The notes: generated from the letters alone by a model not told the origin. Numbered from the stretch's first letter, positions 25,795 to 34,390 are shown. The stretch is DNA of 64,000 nt from Streptosporangium subroseum (GCF_900188345.1 NZ_FZOD01000054.1:1-64000), one strand, 5' to 3'. Program-made: numbers and translations.

Positions 25795-27852
25795 TCAGGT
25801 GGGAAGGAAGGGACTGGCTCGCCCGGAGTGGGACACATAAAGTAGTTCTGTGGCTCGGGTGCAGGCCACATAGAGCAGCCCACGCTCGCGCTGGAGGTCG
25901 TGTGCCCTCGCCGCCGGGTCCTCCCCGACGGGGGTGAGCGCGTCGGGGTCGGGCACGATCCCGTCCGTCACGCCGATGACGGCGACACGCCGGAACTCCA
26001 GGCCCTTCATACCGTGCAACGTCGTCACCCGTACTCCCAGCTCGCGAAGAGCGGCTCGGGCATTGCGCACGAGGCCGGCGGTCCTTGCGGCGACCGCTAT
26101 CTCCTGGGGCGGCACGCCGTCCCGCACCCACTGTCCCACTTGTGCGATCAGACCCGTCAGTTCGCCCTCCGGTGAATCGTAGGCGCGGACCATCGGACGG
26201 GGCCCGTGCCGCGTGGCGCGCAGGCCGTACAGCTCCTGCACGCCGCTCACGAGCCCGTCCGCGGGTCCGCCTCCGCGTAGTCGTACCCCCCAGGACAGGA
26301 TCTCCTGCGGAAGGCGGTACGACACTTGAAGCCGTTGCTGAATCGCGTCGATCCCGACCGCGCTCAGGGTCACCCGCGTGTCGAAGATGCGCTGGTGCGG
26401 GTCGCCCACGATGAACAGGTCGTCGCGGGCGTACGGCACCGCCGCGCGGAGCAGCCGCCACTGCGCGGGGTGCAGGTCCTGCGCCTCGTCCACCACGATG
26501 TGCCGGTACGGTTCCCGCTTCGGCTCCGCCTCCTCAAGCAGGTCGCCGGTCGTCTGACCGAGCAGCACGGACGCCTCCGAGGCCAGCTGGAGCAGGGTCC
26601 GCTTGCCGCGTTCTCTCAGCTGCTCGGTGACGTGCTCGATGGCGTGCCAGACGGCGGTCCGCTCCTCGCCCGTGAGCTCGACGCTGCGGCCCGGGCGGGG
26701 CGCGCTCAGATACTCGTCCAGGGTCTGGAGGTTCTGGGCCAGCACCACCTGTTCCCACTCCCGCAGCAGGAACGCCGGGCTGTGACCGGTCTCGGTCTCC
26801 TCCCAGAGCGCGGTCAGCTCGGTGGCGCCGACCAGCGAGGGCGGCCGCCCCTCGGCCTCGGAGACGATGCGGTGGGCCAGCCGGTCCACGTTGCCGACCT
26901 CGATCCGTTTGCGGGTCACCTCGTCCTCGACCAGCAGATCGAGCCTGGCCGCGAGTTCGGAGCTCAGCCCCTGGGAGAAGGTGACCAGCAGGATCTGCCC
27001 GGTGCCGCGCCTGGCGAGGTAGGCGGACCTGTGCAGGGCGACGAGCGTCTTGCCGGTGCCCGCGCCGCCGGTGACCAGCGTCGGCTGCTGGTAGGACTCC
27101 CAGTAGGCCATCCGGTACTGCGGCGGGTGCAGGAACACGCACCAACCCGGCGCGTCGAGCACGCGGTTCAGCTCGCGAGGGGAGTCGGTGAAGACGGCGC
27201 GATCCGGGCTGCGCTGGAGGGCGGCGCCGAAGTCCTCGAGGTTGATCGGTTCCGGGTCCGCGGCGAGGGGGCGGCAGTTCTCCAGCTCTCGCCAGGCCCC
27301 GGTCATCGATTCGCCCCTGGCCAGCGCGGCCAGCGGTTCGTACTGCGTCGGAGGCAGCAGCGGTTCGAGCGCCTCCAGGGTGAGCTGGTCGGTGATCTGC
27401 CGCACCAGCGGCAGGAACCTGCTGTCGACGCCCAGCTCGGCCAGGTCGGTGTCGCAGATGTCCGCGAACAGCCGCGTCCGGGACGCCTCGGCCGACCTGC
27501 GGACCGCGGGCCGTACCCGGTCCAGCGCCACGGCGTCCCACATCTCGACCACGCCCAGCGCGGAGTTGACCCCGAACCGGTGGCGCTGGGCGTAGGCCCA
27601 CGCCTCGGCGTCGGGAAGCACGGTCAGCAGCCAGTAGACGTCCCGCTGCTTGACCACGACCCCCCGGTGCCGGTCGGCCAGCCTCAGCGTGGCGACCCGG
27701 GGGTCCCTGGCCCCCCTGACCCGCTCGGGGTGCGGCGCGCCCGCCACGTTCTGCAGGAACCGCCGCGCCGCGACCACGACGTCCCGGCGCACCGGCTGAG
27801 CCAGGGCGCTGAGTTCTACGGGGAACTCCGGGGAGATCGCGAGTCGGGGCAT
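25795..27852 (-). CDS. UvrD/PcrA-like superfamily 1 helicase with N-terminal RelE-like domain (trio component B)
   Basis: The 685 aa protein has helicase motifs I (VTGGAGTGKTLVALHRS, K268), II (HIVVDEAQDLHPAQW, D455), III (FIVGDPHQRIFD), IV (LQVSYRLPQEI), V (VTTLHGMKGLEFRRVAVIG) and VI (LLYVACTRATELLYV). Motor activity is therefore expected. The first 95 residues are not helicase: LSALAQPVRRDVVVAARRF, ARDPRVATLRLADRHRGVVV and VYWLLTVLPDAEAWAYAQRH look like a RelE/ParE toxin fold. The segment between them (95-240) is typical of this actinobacterial subfamily. It starts 4 nt after the preceding gene's stop codon, so the two are coupled. Function in defence, repair or RNA metabolism is unknown. 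Confidence 0.85.
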   Translation of the reverse strand: MPRLAISPEFPVELSALAQPVRRDVVVAARRFLQNVAGAPHPERVRGARDPRVATLRLADRHRGVVVKQRDVYWLLTVLPDAEAWAYAQRHRFGVNSALGVVEMWDAVALDRVRPAVRRSAEASRTRLFADICDTDLAELGVDSRFLPLVRQITDQLTLEALEPLLPPTQYEPLAALARGESMTGAWRELENCRPLAADPEPINLEDFGAALQRSPDRAVFTDSPRELNRVLDAPGWCVFLHPPQYRMAYWESYQQPTLVTGGAGTGKTLVALHRSAYLARRGTGQILLVTFSQGLSSELAARLDLLVEDEVTRKRIEVGNVDRLAHRIVSEAEGRPPSLVGATELTALWEETETGHSPAFLLREWEQVVLAQNLQTLDEYLSAPRPGRSVELTGEERTAVWHAIEHVTEQLRERGKRTLLQLASEASVLLGQTTGDLLEEAEPKREPYRHIVVDEAQDLHPAQWRLLRAAVPYARDDLFIVGDPHQRIFDTRVTLSAVGIDAIQQRLQVSYRLPQEILSWGVRLRGGGPADGLVSGVQELYGLRATRHGPRPMVRAYDSPEGELTGLIAQVGQWVRDGVPPQEIAVAARTAGLVRNARAALRELGVRVTTLHGMKGLEFRRVAVIGVTDGIVPDPDALTPVGEDPAARAHDLQRERGLLYVACTRATELLYVSHSGRASPFLPT

Positions 27853-27856
27853 GAGG

Positions 27857-30334
27857 TCAGGCCAGGAGGGACAGTAGATCGCGGTCCCCGCGTTCTCGCA
27901 GCCGGATGAGAAGGTCGGGCAGGCCCACGGGCCCCGTCATGCCGACCCGGGTGGCGATGACCCGGCAGGCCTGTTCGTGGGTGCCGCCCGCCGCGGTGTA
28001 ACCGACCAGCCGTAACGCGTGCGCGGTCGGATCCGCGTCCTTCGCCGCGGCCGGCAGATGCCTGGCCCGGAGGACCCCCTCGTCGGACAGCGTCAGGAAG
28101 AGGTGGCTCCCCTCCTTGGCGCCCACATCGTCCAGGAGCGTCCTGAGCGATTCGAGGACGGGCCTGTCCTGCCAGCTCAGGACGAGCTCGCCCACCGCGC
28201 TGTTGACCGTACGGCCGACGCCGGGCGACATCCCGAGGTAGGCGGCGAACCCGCTGGGCAGCGGGCACTCGGCGCCCTGGATGTGCTCGGGCGTGACGTC
28301 GATCCTGAGCCACCACCGGCCGTCCGGCTGCCGGAAGCAGCGCCGGGTCAGTGAGACGTCCTTGAGCGGGCGAAACGGCTCCTTGGCCGGTCTCTCCTCC
28401 GGCCCCGGGGGCGCCACGGGCTCCTGGGCGGCTACGGGCTCCGGCTGCTCGGCGGGCCCGCTCGGAAGGTGCTCGGCCACGGCCGGAGGTCGTGCGTCGG
28501 GTTCGCTCGCAACGTGCTCGGCCACGGCCGGAGGTCGTGCGTCGGGTTCGCTCGGAACGTGTTCGGCCGCCGCGGCCGGGGGTCGTCCGGCGGGTCCGTT
28601 CGAGAGGCGCTCGGTGGCCTTGGGCGCCGGCTTCCCCGCGGGCAGGGCTGGGGGTTGCCTGGCCCCCTTGGGCGCGGGCCTGCCCGTGGCCGGGGCGGCG
28701 GAGCCGTTCGAACGCTGGGGCGGCCGCTCGCCGGCGCCGAGGATCCGGAGCTGGGGGACGTTCTCCAGCCACTCCTTGGACACCTCGGGGTGAATGCCCA
28801 GGGAGGAGACCATGTCGAGGGCCTTGTTGATGGTCAGCGGGGATTTGGCGCTACTGATCATGTCGCGGGTGCGGTGGCGGAGCTCGGCGATGTCGCCCTC
28901 CACCAGCCACTCGTCGACCAGGTGGTAGTCCGGGAGGGTGGCCAGCACGAACTGCCAGGCCGGCACGTCGAGGGAGTGGAGCTCACGGCTGTGCCAGTCG
29001 GCCGCGTTGATCAGCCGCTCCCTGGGGGCGGCCTTGCCGATGACCTTCTTGACCCTGTCCAGATGGTCCCGGTAGGGCGCGGCCTCGTCCGAGGCGAGCC
29101 ACTCCTTCAGCTCCCTGCGCAGGTCGGCCTCCAGCTCCTGGATGACCTCGGGCTGCACCGCGAAGAGATTGGCCAGCGCCTCCGGGGCCGCCGGGGCATC
29201 GCTGAACAGCCTGTTCTGCGCGACGGCCCAGCGCTTGTCCTCGATGTTCGCGAAGATGCCGTCCACCAGCGCGTGAAGGTTCTCCACGGGCCGCCGGGCC
29301 TTGGGCACGTCCCCCGCCGAGACCGCGCTCACCTCGGCCTGTCGTTTCCGCACCGGCTGCGGGGGAGCCTCGGCGGCCGATTCCGACTCTGGAACGTCGA
29401 GCGCCCCGGCCTCCGGCTCGGGCTCGGCGGTGGCCTTGCCCGCGGCCTTGTCCCTGACCTTGCCCGCGGGCTTGTTCGCGGTGGACCCGGCGTCGGATGC
29501 CGACGCGGCTCCGAGGATCGGCGCGGGTGCGGCGTCGAGGACGGGCACGGGTACGGCTTCGGGTTCCGGCGCGGGTTCGGGCTTGGGGGCCTTCGCCGCG
29601 GACCCGAGGGCCGCTCCGGGCAGGGGCCCGGCCTTGCCCTTGGCCACGAAGACGGTCTCCGGCGCGGCGCTCGGCCTCGCCTCGGGGGCGGCCTCGGGGT
29701 GCTCCGCGGCGCTCTCCGCCGATGGGGAACCGGCTCCGGCGTCCGCGGTCCACGGCTCCCGCGCGGGTGCGGCCTCGTGGAGTTCTGCGCCGTTCTCCGC
29801 CGCCACCCCGCGGGTCGCGGGTCCGGCGGCCGCGCGGGCTCCGAAGAGCGAACCCTCGAACTCCGCGGCCTCCGGGGCCTCGGCTCTCCGGCCGGAGGCG
29901 CCGGCGGACATCGGCGACGATGCGGGGGCGGGGGCGACCAGGCGGGCGAACGCCGCCGTGAACAGGGCGTTCAGAACGGGGAGCGGCTGGATGAAGGGCT
30001 GGTCGCGCAGTTCGTGGCCGGTCAGGGCGAGCAGGCCGGGCCAGGATCCGGTGCGGTCCAGGGCGATGGCCGTGCAGGGCTCGTCGGCCTCTTCGGGATC
30101 CAGGACGTACAGGGCGGGAAGGATGTCGCCCACCGAGGCCGCCGGCCAGTGCCGCAGGGCGATCTCGGAGAGGATCTCCGCGAGCCTCTCGGGGCCCAGC
30201 ACGGCGAGCACCCGGGACATCGGCAGGCTCCGCCACCAGGCGTCCGGGAGATCCGGCTGGTCACGCAGAAGTGAGATCGTGGCCGCGTCGCTCCAGCGTA
30301 GCGGCGGCACGAGGTCACTCAGACTGAAGTTCAT
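27857..30334 (-). CDS. paralogue of the sigma4-like protein with Pro/Ala-rich linkers (trio component A)
   Basis: The 825 aa protein is homologous to the 615 aa protein downstream at both ends and in the middle: N-terminal MNFSLSDLVPPLRW, central residues about 346-530 (ending WLENVPQLRILG, matching WLIAVPQLRVL) and C-terminal RRCFRQPDGRWWLRIDV. The region-4-like helix is eroded (ALANLFAVQPEVIQELEADL). Residues 130-345 are an Ala/Glu/Pro-rich low-complexity linker. Residues 533-657, where the paralogue has two winged helices, are a second linker containing tandem PSEPDARPPAVAEH repeats. The ATG follows GGTGAAGGGAACGG. It heads the three-gene unit; the gap to the methyltransferase gene upstream is 111 nt. 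Confidence 0.75.
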   Translation of the reverse strand: MNFSLSDLVPPLRWSDAATISLLRDQPDLPDAWWRSLPMSRVLAVLGPERLAEILSEIALRHWPAASVGDILPALYVLDPEEADEPCTAIALDRTGSWPGLLALTGHELRDQPFIQPLPVLNALFTAAFARLVAPAPASSPMSAGASGRRAEAPEAAEFEGSLFGARAAAGPATRGVAAENGAELHEAAPAREPWTADAGAGSPSAESAAEHPEAAPEARPSAAPETVFVAKGKAGPLPGAALGSAAKAPKPEPAPEPEAVPVPVLDAAPAPILGAASASDAGSTANKPAGKVRDKAAGKATAEPEPEAGALDVPESESAAEAPPQPVRKRQAEVSAVSAGDVPKARRPVENLHALVDGIFANIEDKRWAVAQNRLFSDAPAAPEALANLFAVQPEVIQELEADLRRELKEWLASDEAAPYRDHLDRVKKVIGKAAPRERLINAADWHSRELHSLDVPAWQFVLATLPDYHLVDEWLVEGDIAELRHRTRDMISSAKSPLTINKALDMVSSLGIHPEVSKEWLENVPQLRILGAGERPPQRSNGSAAPATGRPAPKGARQPPALPAGKPAPKATERLSNGPAGRPPAAAAEHVPSEPDARPPAVAEHVASEPDARPPAVAEHLPSGPAEQPEPVAAQEPVAPPGPEERPAKEPFRPLKDVSLTRRCFRQPDGRWWLRIDVTPEHIQGAECPLPSGFAAYLGMSPGVGRTVNSAVGELVLSWQDRPVLESLRTLLDDVGAKEGSHLFLTLSDEGVLRARHLPAAAKDADPTAHALRLVGYTAAGGTHEQACRVIATRVGMTGPVGLPDLLIRLRERGDRDLLSLLA
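28470..28559 (-). repeat. 45-nt tandem repeat inside trio component A
   Basis: Two nearly identical 45-nt units at 28470-28514 and 28515-28559 encode 15-residue repeats of the type SEPDARPPAVAEHV in the linker; a looser third unit follows. In-frame duplication keeps the protein open. Confidence 0.85.
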
Positions 30335-30445
30335 CCGTTCCCTTCACCAGCCCCTCAAGCCGCCCGAGTCACTCCACATCGCCGAGGAACGAGACTCATG
30401 GAACAGACCATAGTCTGGCAAATCGCCCTGGCGCATCGGGTCTGG

Positions 30446-31198
30446 TCAGCGGCGTACGGCCGCGAACCGGAGCCGTACGTAGTCAGCCATCCAACCGGTC
30501 TCCCGCCGCAGGGCGGGGGCGGCCAGTTCGTTCACCCGATGGAGCAGCGATTCGACCAGGTCGGCGGGCACGCCCCGGAGCAGCGACCCGGCGAACATCC
30601 GCACCCAGTCGGCCGCTCCGTTGGGGCATTCGTCGAGCGGGGTCGGCCGGTCGAAGTACTCCAGCAGCCGAACGGTGAACCCGCCCTTCTCCAGGCGCGT
30701 GGCGTATTCGGCGGGAGTGGGGAAGTACCAGGGCAGGCCGGGCTCTCGTAGCCCGTGCTCCCGCCACGCCGTGAAAAGTGCCGCCGTGAGCGCCGCGCAG
30801 TTGCCCGCGCCGCCCATCTCGGCCACGAACCGCCCGCCGGGGGTCAGCGCCTCGCGAACGCTGGCTATCACCGCGTCGGGCTCCTCGCCCATCCAGTGCA
30901 GGGCCGCATTGGAGAAGACCGCGTCGTACGGCTGGGCGACCGTGAAGTTGCGGCCGTCGCCGGCGATGAAGTCCAGCCCCGGATACTGCGCCAGGGCCTT
31001 CTCGATCATCGCCTGCGATCCGTCGATCCCCAGGACGCGGGCGCCCCGGGAGGTGATCTCGGCTGTCAGTACCCCGGTGCCGCAGCCGAGATCCACGATG
31101 CGCTCCCCGGGTTGGGGGTCGAGCAATTCGACCAGAGGGGCGCCATGTGCTGAAACGTACCCAAAGCTGCTGTCATAGGCGCGAGCGCTCCACCTCAT
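30446..31198 (-). CDS. class I SAM-dependent methyltransferase
   Basis: The 250 aa enzyme has the SAM motif I, IVDLGCGTGVLTAEI, the acidic residue of motif II in VLGIDGSQAMI, and motif IV in YDAVFSNAALHWM, which resembles trans-aconitate 2-methyltransferases and ubiE-like small-molecule methylases. The substrate is not evident. ATG at 31198 was preferred; the frame continues upstream to a TTG at 31222. Whether it belongs to the downstream three-gene unit is unclear because of the 111-nt gap. Confidence 0.82.
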   Translation of the reverse strand: MRWSARAYDSSFGYVSAHGAPLVELLDPQPGERIVDLGCGTGVLTAEITSRGARVLGIDGSQAMIEKALAQYPGLDFIAGDGRNFTVAQPYDAVFSNAALHWMGEEPDAVIASVREALTPGGRFVAEMGGAGNCAALTAALFTAWREHGLREPGLPWYFPTPAEYATRLEKGGFTVRLLEYFDRPTPLDECPNGAADWVRMFAGSLLRGVPADLVESLLHRVNELAAPALRRETGWMADYVRLRFAAVRR

Positions 31199-31327
31199 CG
31201 AGCTCGGGGTGTCGTATCGCAAGACGATCAGCTCACATTCTGAGACGCCAGGGCCTCTTATCGCTACTCTCCAGACACTTTAGAGCCTTAGAGAAGTCGC
31301 GACATATCAGTCCCCTCAGCCTCAGGC

Positions 31328-32398
31328 TTATCCGACCTTTTTCGCCCACTCGCGCTGGACGTACGCCTTGGCGGTATCGGTCTCGGGAATGGTGAGGAAG
31401 ACGGGTTTGGCGGAGGTGGCGGGGAGCTTGGCCGCGAGCTCTCCGTCCAGTGTGCCGCGCATCTGGAGGGCCTCCATCCTGGCGGGACGGGCGTAGCCCT
31501 TGAGGAACAGGTTCTGGCCCCTGTCGGAGAAGAGGAACTCCTGCCACAGCCGGGCCGCGGCGGGGTGCGGGGCCTTCTTGTTGATGGCCTGGACGTAGTA
31601 CGAGCCGAGCACGGCGTCGCCCGGGATCGTGACCTTCCACTCGCCGTTCTCGGCCGCCCGCTCGGCGTTCTGGTAGTCCCAGTCGATGACGGCCGTGGCC
31701 ACCTGTCCCTTGGCGGCGAGGTTCCCCGAGCCCTTCAGGCGTTCGAAGAACTCCACGCCCCGCTCCGCCCTGGCCTCGCCGCCCTTGAGCGAGGTCGCCA
31801 TCACCGCGTTGAAGGCGGCGGCGGCCTGCCGGGGGTCGCCGGGCAGGGCGACGCTGTGGCCGGGCTTGAGCAGGTCGGCGAAGGAGGCCGGGGCCGGGAT
31901 CTTGCGGGGGTCGTAGCCGATGGACATGTAGCCGCCGTATCCGGCGTACCAGCCCCCGCGGTAGTCCTTGAGGGTGTCGGGGATGTCCTGCCAGCTCTGG
32001 ACCTTGTAGGGCGCGAAGGCGGCGGAGTTGGCCACGGCGACGTCCATGCTCAGGTCGAACACGTCGGGCTTGAGCGAGGCCGCGGCCTCGATCTCCCGCT
32101 GACTGTTCGCCCCGGGCTCAAGCTGGTTGACCTTGATTCCGTATTCGTCGGAGAAGGCGTCGATGATCTCGCCGTAGTTCACCCAGTCGCGTGGCAGCGC
32201 GATCACGGTGAGCGAGCCCTCCTTCCTGGCCGCTTCGACGAGGCGTTCCATCGTCGAGAATCCGGCCTTGAGGGAGGCGGCCTGGGGGTTGACCGGCGGA
32301 AGTTTGACGTCGTTGTTCTCGGTGGTCGGGGCGCTACATCCCGCGATCGTGGCGGTGAGTATCACGGCGGCGGCGGTGGCGCTGGTGCGTACGGTCAC
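31328..32398 (-). CDS. orphan extracellular solute-binding lipoprotein
   Basis: The roughly 356 aa protein has a lipoprotein signal (AAVILTATIAGCSA, with the lipidated cysteine after TIAG) and the fold pattern of family 1 solute-binding proteins of spermidine/iron type (GSLTVIALPRDWVNYGEII, FLFSDRGQNLFLKGYARP). It should bind a small solute at the cell surface for an ABC importer. No permease or ATPase gene is adjacent, which is unusual. I prefer the GTG at 32398, 10 nt after GGGAG; an ATG at 32422 lies upstream without a ribosome binding site. An inverted repeat covers both starts. Confidence 0.82.
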   Translation of the reverse strand: MTVRTSATAAAVILTATIAGCSAPTTENNDVKLPPVNPQAASLKAGFSTMERLVEAARKEGSLTVIALPRDWVNYGEIIDAFSDEYGIKVNQLEPGANSQREIEAAASLKPDVFDLSMDVAVANSAAFAPYKVQSWQDIPDTLKDYRGGWYAGYGGYMSIGYDPRKIPAPASFADLLKPGHSVALPGDPRQAAAAFNAVMATSLKGGEARAERGVEFFERLKGSGNLAAKGQVATAVIDWDYQNAERAAENGEWKVTIPGDAVLGSYYVQAINKKAPHPAAARLWQEFLFSDRGQNLFLKGYARPARMEALQMRGTLDGELAAKLPATSAKPVFLTIPETDTAKAYVQREWAKKVG

Positions 32399-32420
32399 CG
32401 GTCGAATACTCCCGGTGACC
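32393..32420. promoter_or_regulatory. inverted repeat over the start of the lipoprotein gene
   Basis: GGTCACCGG and CCGGTGACC form a perfect 9-bp inverted repeat with a 10-nt spacer. It contains the ribosome binding site and GTG start of the lipoprotein gene, so it could act as an operator or as an RNA hairpin that hides the start. Confidence 0.55.
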
Positions 32421-32483
32421 ATGTGGCAGGTCGAGGAGGCGCGGCGTTTTTTGGTGAATGGCTTACGCGCGAGCGGGTTCCGG

Positions 32484-32720
32484 CTATCCGCGGGGTCGCG
32501 GTGATTCCGGAACGACCTTCGCCGCCGCGAGCGTGTCTTCGGCGATCTCGACGAGGGTGCCGTCGCGCTTGCGCACGCCCAGCATGCCGTCCCGCCAGAA
32601 TTCGAGCGTGCCCACCGCGTCGCGGAACCCCTCGGGGACCCGTCGCCGCGTGGTAACTCTTTTGCCCACGTCAGATGGGGTTAGAGTGACATTCAGGCGA
32701 GCACTGAAACCACGGGTCAT
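32484..32720 (-). CDS. small stand-alone beta domain protein
   Basis: The 78 aa protein (MTRGFSARLNVTLTPSDVGK start) has an SH3-like pattern: DVGKRVTTRRRV, AVGTLEFWRDGMLGVRKRDG and LVEIAEDTLAAAKVVP. The same pattern appears at the N terminus of some actinobacterial GNAT proteins next to the ferredoxin gene, so this may be that domain without its acetyltransferase part. This comparison is from memory. The ATG follows GGGAGGGGG. It is divergent from fdxA. Confidence 0.7.
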   Translation of the reverse strand: MTRGFSARLNVTLTPSDVGKRVTTRRRVPEGFRDAVGTLEFWRDGMLGVRKRDGTLVEIAEDTLAAAKVVPESPRPRG

Positions 32721-32829
32721 CGCCTTTTGCCCCCTCCCGTTTCCGACATCTGGCGGGCACGGCAATACTAGGGCGTAGCAACCCGCGGTCGAAGTCGTGC
32801 CTAGGTGCGTAAAGAAGAAGGAGCCCGAG

Positions 32830-33156
32830 GTGACCTACGTCATCGCGCAGCCTTGCGTGGACGTCCTGGACAAGGCGTGCATCGAGGAGTGCCCCGTCGA
32901 TTGCATCTACGAGGGCGAACGCATGCTCTACATCCACCCTGACGAGTGTGTGGACTGCGGTGCGTGCGAACCTGTGTGTCCCGTCGAGGCGATCTTCTAT
33001 GAAGATGATCTTCCGGAACAGTGGAAGGACTTCTACAAGGCCAACGTGGACTTCTTCGAGGACCTGGGGTCGCCCGGCGGCGCCTCCAAGGTCGGCAAGA
33101 TCGAGAAGGACCACCCGGTCGTCGCGGCACTGCCCCCGCAGGCCGAGGGCAACTAA
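32830..33156 (+). CDS. fdxA: 7Fe ferredoxin (3Fe-4S/4Fe-4S)
   Basis: The 108 aa ferredoxin carries electrons at low potential in the cytoplasm. The cysteines are those of the 7Fe type: CVDVLDKACIEECPVDC followed by CVDCGACEPVCP, with the C-terminal extension (WKDFYKANVDFFEDLGSPGG) that is common in actinobacteria. GTG at 32830 follows AAGGAG with 6-nt spacing, which fixes the start. The next gene, dapC, is the usual neighbour in actinobacteria. Confidence 0.95.
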   Translation: MTYVIAQPCVDVLDKACIEECPVDCIYEGERMLYIHPDECVDCGACEPVCPVEAIFYEDDLPEQWKDFYKANVDFFEDLGSPGGASKVGKIEKDHPVVAALPPQAEGN

Positions 33157-33299
33157 GAGCCTCTGCGGGCAGGGGCGGCGCACGATGGCCGCCCCTGCCC
33201 GTCCGGGTTCCCGGAGGGGCCGGGCTCACCTTTGAGCCCGGCCCCCACCAAGCCTTTTCCCGGCCCGCCAGGGCGGGGACATGCATTTACGGGAGAGCT

Positions 33300-34379
33300 G
33301 TGATCGGGCTGCCTGACTTTCCATGGGATCGACTGACGCCGCTGAAGGAGCGGGCGCAGGAGCATCCCGACGGGATCGTCGACCTGTCGGTGGGCACCCC
33401 CGTCGACCCGGTGCCGGCCGTCGTACGGCAGGCGCTGGCGGAGGCCTCGGACAGTCCCGGATACCCGCTGACCTACGGCACCGAGCGGCTTCGCGCCGCC
33501 GCCGCGGGCTGGCTACGGCGCAGACACGGTGTGGCCCTCGATCCGGCGAACGTGCTGCCGCTGATCGGCTCCAAGGAGCTGGTCGCCTGGCTGCCGACGC
33601 TGCTCGGCATCGGTCCCGGCCAGCGAGTGATCCTTCCTGAGCTGGCCTATCCCACCTACGACGTGGGAGCCCGTCTCGCGGGCGCCGAGCCGTACGCCAC
33701 GGACGGGCTGCTCGCGCTCGGGCCGGAGGCGGTGCCGCTGGTCTGGGTGAACTCCCCGTCCAACCCGACGGGCAGGGTCCTGCCCGTCGACCACCTGCGC
33801 AAGATCGTCGCGTGGGCGCGCGAGCGCGGTGCGATCGTGGCCTCCGACGAGTGCTACATCGAGCTGGGCTGGGAAGAGCAGCCGATCTCGATCCTGCACC
33901 CGGACGTGTGCGGTGACTCGCACGAGGGCCTGCTCGCGGTGCACTCGCTGTCCAAGCGTTCCAACCTGGCGGGCTACCGCGCCGGATTCATGGCGGGCGA
34001 CCCCGCGCTGATCCAGCGGTTGCTGGAGGTCCGCAAGCACGCGGGGATGATCATGCCGGCGCCGGTCCAGTCGGCGATGGCCGTGGCGCTGGACGACGAC
34101 GAGCACGCGGAGGAGCAGTGGGCCCGTTACGCCGCCCGCCGCGCGGTGCTCCGCCCCGCCCTGGAGGCGGCCGGTTGGAAGATCGAGCACTCCACCGCGG
34201 GCCTGTACCTCTGGGCGTCCAACGGGACGGACTGCTGGGAGCAGGTACGCGCGCTAGCCGATAAGGGGATTTTGGTCGCGCCGGGTGACTTCTACGGAAA
34301 AGCCGGCGAGGCGCATATCCGAATTGCCGTGACGGCCAGTGACGAACGGATCAGTGCGGCGGTGCGCCGCCTCCAGTAG
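33300..34379 (+). CDS. dapC: N-succinyldiaminopimelate aminotransferase
   Basis: DapC (359 aa) transfers an amino group from glutamate to succinyl-amino-keto-pimelate in the lysine/diaminopimelate pathway. It is a class I PLP aminotransferase: the substrate loop SPSNPTGRVL, the aspartate in SDECYIELGW, the PLP lysine in SLSKRSNLAGYRAGF and the arginine near the C-terminus (HIRIAV) are visible. The GTG at 33300 follows GGGAGAGCT. The fdxA-dapC pair supports this role, and dapE lies 2 kb downstream. Confidence 0.9.
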   Translation: MIGLPDFPWDRLTPLKERAQEHPDGIVDLSVGTPVDPVPAVVRQALAEASDSPGYPLTYGTERLRAAAAGWLRRRHGVALDPANVLPLIGSKELVAWLPTLLGIGPGQRVILPELAYPTYDVGARLAGAEPYATDGLLALGPEAVPLVWVNSPSNPTGRVLPVDHLRKIVAWARERGAIVASDECYIELGWEEQPISILHPDVCGDSHEGLLAVHSLSKRSNLAGYRAGFMAGDPALIQRLLEVRKHAGMIMPAPVQSAMAVALDDDEHAEEQWARYAARRAVLRPALEAAGWKIEHSTAGLYLWASNGTDCWEQVRALADKGILVAPGDFYGKAGEAHIRIAVTASDERISAAVRRLQ

Positions 34380-34382
34380 GAT
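34377..34382 (+). promoter_or_regulatory. -10 box overlapping the dapC stop codon
   Basis: TAGGAT, of which TAG is the dapC stop, lies 8 nt before the ATG at 34391. The gene that follows has no ribosome binding site, so a leaderless transcript starting here is likely. Confidence 0.45.
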
Positions 34383-34390
34383 CGCGCGAC

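Noticed and set aside
26326..27909. A 527-codon plus-strand frame opposite the helicase.
   Set aside because: All SF1 helicase motifs are on the minus strand; this frame has none.
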